A DNA stretch of 5,831 nucleotides. Source: Dehalococcoidia bacterium UBA7891. GTDB taxonomy: Bacteria; Chloroflexota; Dehalococcoidia; Lucifugimonadales; UBA826. Positions 5,018 to 5,831 of the stretch are shown here, in pieces (position 1 is the stretch's first letter; each line of letters starts with the position of its first letter). The DNA is taken from positions 1,176 to 7,006 of the forward strand of contig DLRJ01000012.1 in assembly GCA_002500485.1 (NCBI GenBank), in the 5' to 3' direction. Both the position numbers and the translations under genes were made by a program. The notes beneath the pieces are model-generated. The model did not search any database. It worked only from the letters and a program-made list of their open reading frames with translations, and was not told the DNA's origin.

Positions 5018-5122
5018 GAGGGTAATTACTCACCAGCATAATTCAAAAATCTGTGTCGGACTAGGCTCTCTGAATAGAGATGGCGGCGGACGAAGCCCCT
5101 ACGGATTGAGAGTCATTTACTC
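5018..5122 (+). repeat. Copy R7 of the ~100-bp intergenic repeat
   Basis: ATAATTCAAAAATCTGTGT (5038-5056) opens the core. GCTCTCTGAATAGAGAT (5065-5081) is identical over 17 bp to R6, with the CTCT/AGAG stem at 5066-5069 and 5076-5079. GACGAAGCCCCT (5089-5100) matches R2 and R4. The outer arms GAGGGTAATTACTC (5018-5031) and GAGTCATTTACTC (5110-5122) pair imperfectly, about 11 of 13 with bulges. It lies between the convergent Yip1 and DUF2721 genes and ends 22 bp before the DUF2721 stop. Bases 4897-5017 before it hold nothing I recognise beyond a weak 5-bp hairpin at 4921-4935. Confidence 0.7.
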
Positions 5123-5144
5123 AGGCAAGGCAGCTTATGGATTA

Positions 5145-5558
5145 CTATTCATTGGAATCCAAATCACTCAGATGCAAATTTAATGATTTCGCTGCAATAC
5201 CTACTTCTACTATGAACGAAATTATCGCGAGAATAAGTAATCCTAAAACAACCCCAAATAACCATTTTGAAACATGCTGGTTGCCCATATACAGAGTAAA
5301 AACGGTTAATAAATTTGCAAGGAAACTCAAACTGGTAATTATAAGAGTTATCTGAATCATCAACAGGCGTTTTTTCAAAGCCGAGATTTCTTCAAGCATT
5401 CTCGTAGCTCTTACATCACTTGCATCTATATCTGATGCATATTCATCGTGCAGTTTTCGTATCAATTCTGAGACAACTGTAAATCTAGCCCCAAATGCCA
5501 TCATAAGAAATGGAATCGCAGGAAGCATCAATGCTGCTGTAGTCAAATCTAAAATCAT
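5145..5558 (-). CDS. DUF2721 family membrane protein
   Basis: A 137-residue protein. The ATG at 5558 is preceded on the minus strand by AGAAAGGA (5565-5572) at about 6 nt. The N-terminus ALMLPAIPFLMMAFGARFTVVSELIRKL (residues 9-36) follows the DUF2721 pattern I know: a first span with L-x-P-A-I, a conserved A-x-x-x-R-F, then L-I-R-x-L. A charged, probably coiled-coil loop (37-65) follows, including EEISALKKR (56-64). Two more membrane spans lie at about 66-91 and 98-121, and the C-terminus is acidic (SDLDSNE). The function of the family is unknown, and it acts in the cytoplasmic membrane. GC is low, 35.7 %. It lies 94 bp downstream of the microprotein gene on the same strand and may be co-transcribed with it. 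Confidence 0.87.
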   Translation of the reverse strand: MILDLTTAALMLPAIPFLMMAFGARFTVVSELIRKLHDEYASDIDASDVRATRMLEEISALKKRLLMIQITLIITSLSFLANLLTVFTLYMGNQHVSKWLFGVVLGLLILAIISFIVEVGIAAKSLNLHLSDLDSNE

Positions 5559-5652
5559 TTAATTTCCTTTCTAAATATGCCCGCTAAATGTGGTGGAGGT
5601 GGGTTCAAGCCTCTAAGTGTGAAGTAGCGACGATTGGCTTTAGTAAGTACCG

Positions 5653-5775
5653 TTATATTACTTTTACCAATATAACTACTTGCAGCACTATCATCACAAT
5701 GGGAAGTAAAGTTCTAACCAACTCCATCGTGTGATTATATTCATCTAATTTTCTTTCAAATCTATTTCTCTTCAT
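5653..5775 (-). CDS. Putative 40-residue single-span membrane microprotein
   Basis: On the minus strand an ATG at 5775-5773 opens 40 codons ending in TAA at 5655-5653. The product begins with a very basic and charged stretch (MKRNRFERKLDEYNHTMELV) followed by one hydrophobic span of about 17 residues (LLPIVMIVLQVVILVKV), ending KVI. A basic N-terminus before a hydrophobic helix predicts insertion with the N-terminus inside. An AGAAGG element lies about 8 nt before the ATG. The coherent charge pattern, ribosome site and same-strand position just upstream of the DUF2721 gene support a real gene, perhaps working with it. It is too short for a family assignment, and chance remains possible. Confidence 0.5.
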   Translation of the reverse strand: MKRNRFERKLDEYNHTMELVRTLLPIVMIVLQVVILVKVI

Positions 5776-5831
5776 TGCTGCTGCCTTCTGCGCCTAAAAT
5801 TAATCAAACTCAAAGAGTAACTCAGGGATAA

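Noticed and set aside
160..5122. Integron cassette array with attC sites
   Set aside because: The one-gene-one-site layout fits, but the arms lack the paired RYYYAAC...GTTRRRY boundary motifs. A single GTTAAAC at 2795-2801 is isolated, and there is no integrase in the window.
4983..5183. 66-codon + strand frame across repeat R7
   Set aside because: It has no ribosome site, runs through the repeat and into the antisense of the DUF2721 gene, and gives no recognisable protein.
5592..5615. tRNA-like T-arm (GGGTTCAAGCC) as a tRNA fragment or attachment site
   Set aside because: Only a 4-bp GAGG/CCTC stem forms, and no acceptor stem, anticodon arm or CCA follows.
5800..5831. Possible C-terminus of another minus-strand gene entering from the right (nine codons ending FEFD then TAA)
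   Set aside because: It is too short to support, and other frames are equally open over this length.

Overview
This 5.8 kb stretch is bacterial, of moderate to low GC (about 36 to 52 % depending on the gene), and looks like an accessory or loosely organised part of a genome. The proteins are of kinds common in Chloroflexota and other environmental bacteria: the tail of a DUF4389-type membrane protein, an atypical NAD(P)-binding SDR, an MFS exporter, a Yip1-type membrane protein and a DUF2721 membrane protein. The taxon (possibly a SAR202-like Chloroflexota) is a guess from gene content only. There are no rRNA, tRNA, CRISPR, transposase or integrase genes.

Layout: 1-153 (+) is the C-terminus of a DUF4389-like protein. 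345-965 (+) is a soluble 206-residue protein built from two similar halves, preceded by a good sigma-70-type promoter and an AAGGAG ribosome site. 1125-1853 (+) is the SDR. 2008-2517 (+) is an unrecognised protein with one N-terminal membrane segment. 2866-4110 (-) is the MFS transporter. 4357-4896 (+) is the Yip1 protein. 5145-5558 (-) is the DUF2721 protein. 5653-5775 (-) is a 40-residue single-span membrane microprotein. Genes point both ways with roughly 100 to 350 bp gaps, so there is no single operon and no obvious shared pathway.

The most striking feature is non-coding. A degenerate repeat of about 100 bp sits in every gap between the larger genes: five clear copies (here R2, R3, R4, R6, R7) and two doubtful ones (R1, R5). 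All copies lie in the same + orientation whichever way the flanking genes point. The core is conserved (ATAATTCAAAATCTGTG, then a CTCT...AGAG hairpin in the best copies, then GAAGCCCC or a variant). Each copy is bounded by an inverted repeat whose sequence differs from copy to copy but is self-complementary within the copy. That pattern fits a folded RNA or single-stranded-DNA element under pairing constraint. With one gene per repeat it resembles a cassette array, but integron attC boundary motifs are absent. It is the best candidate here for something undescribed.
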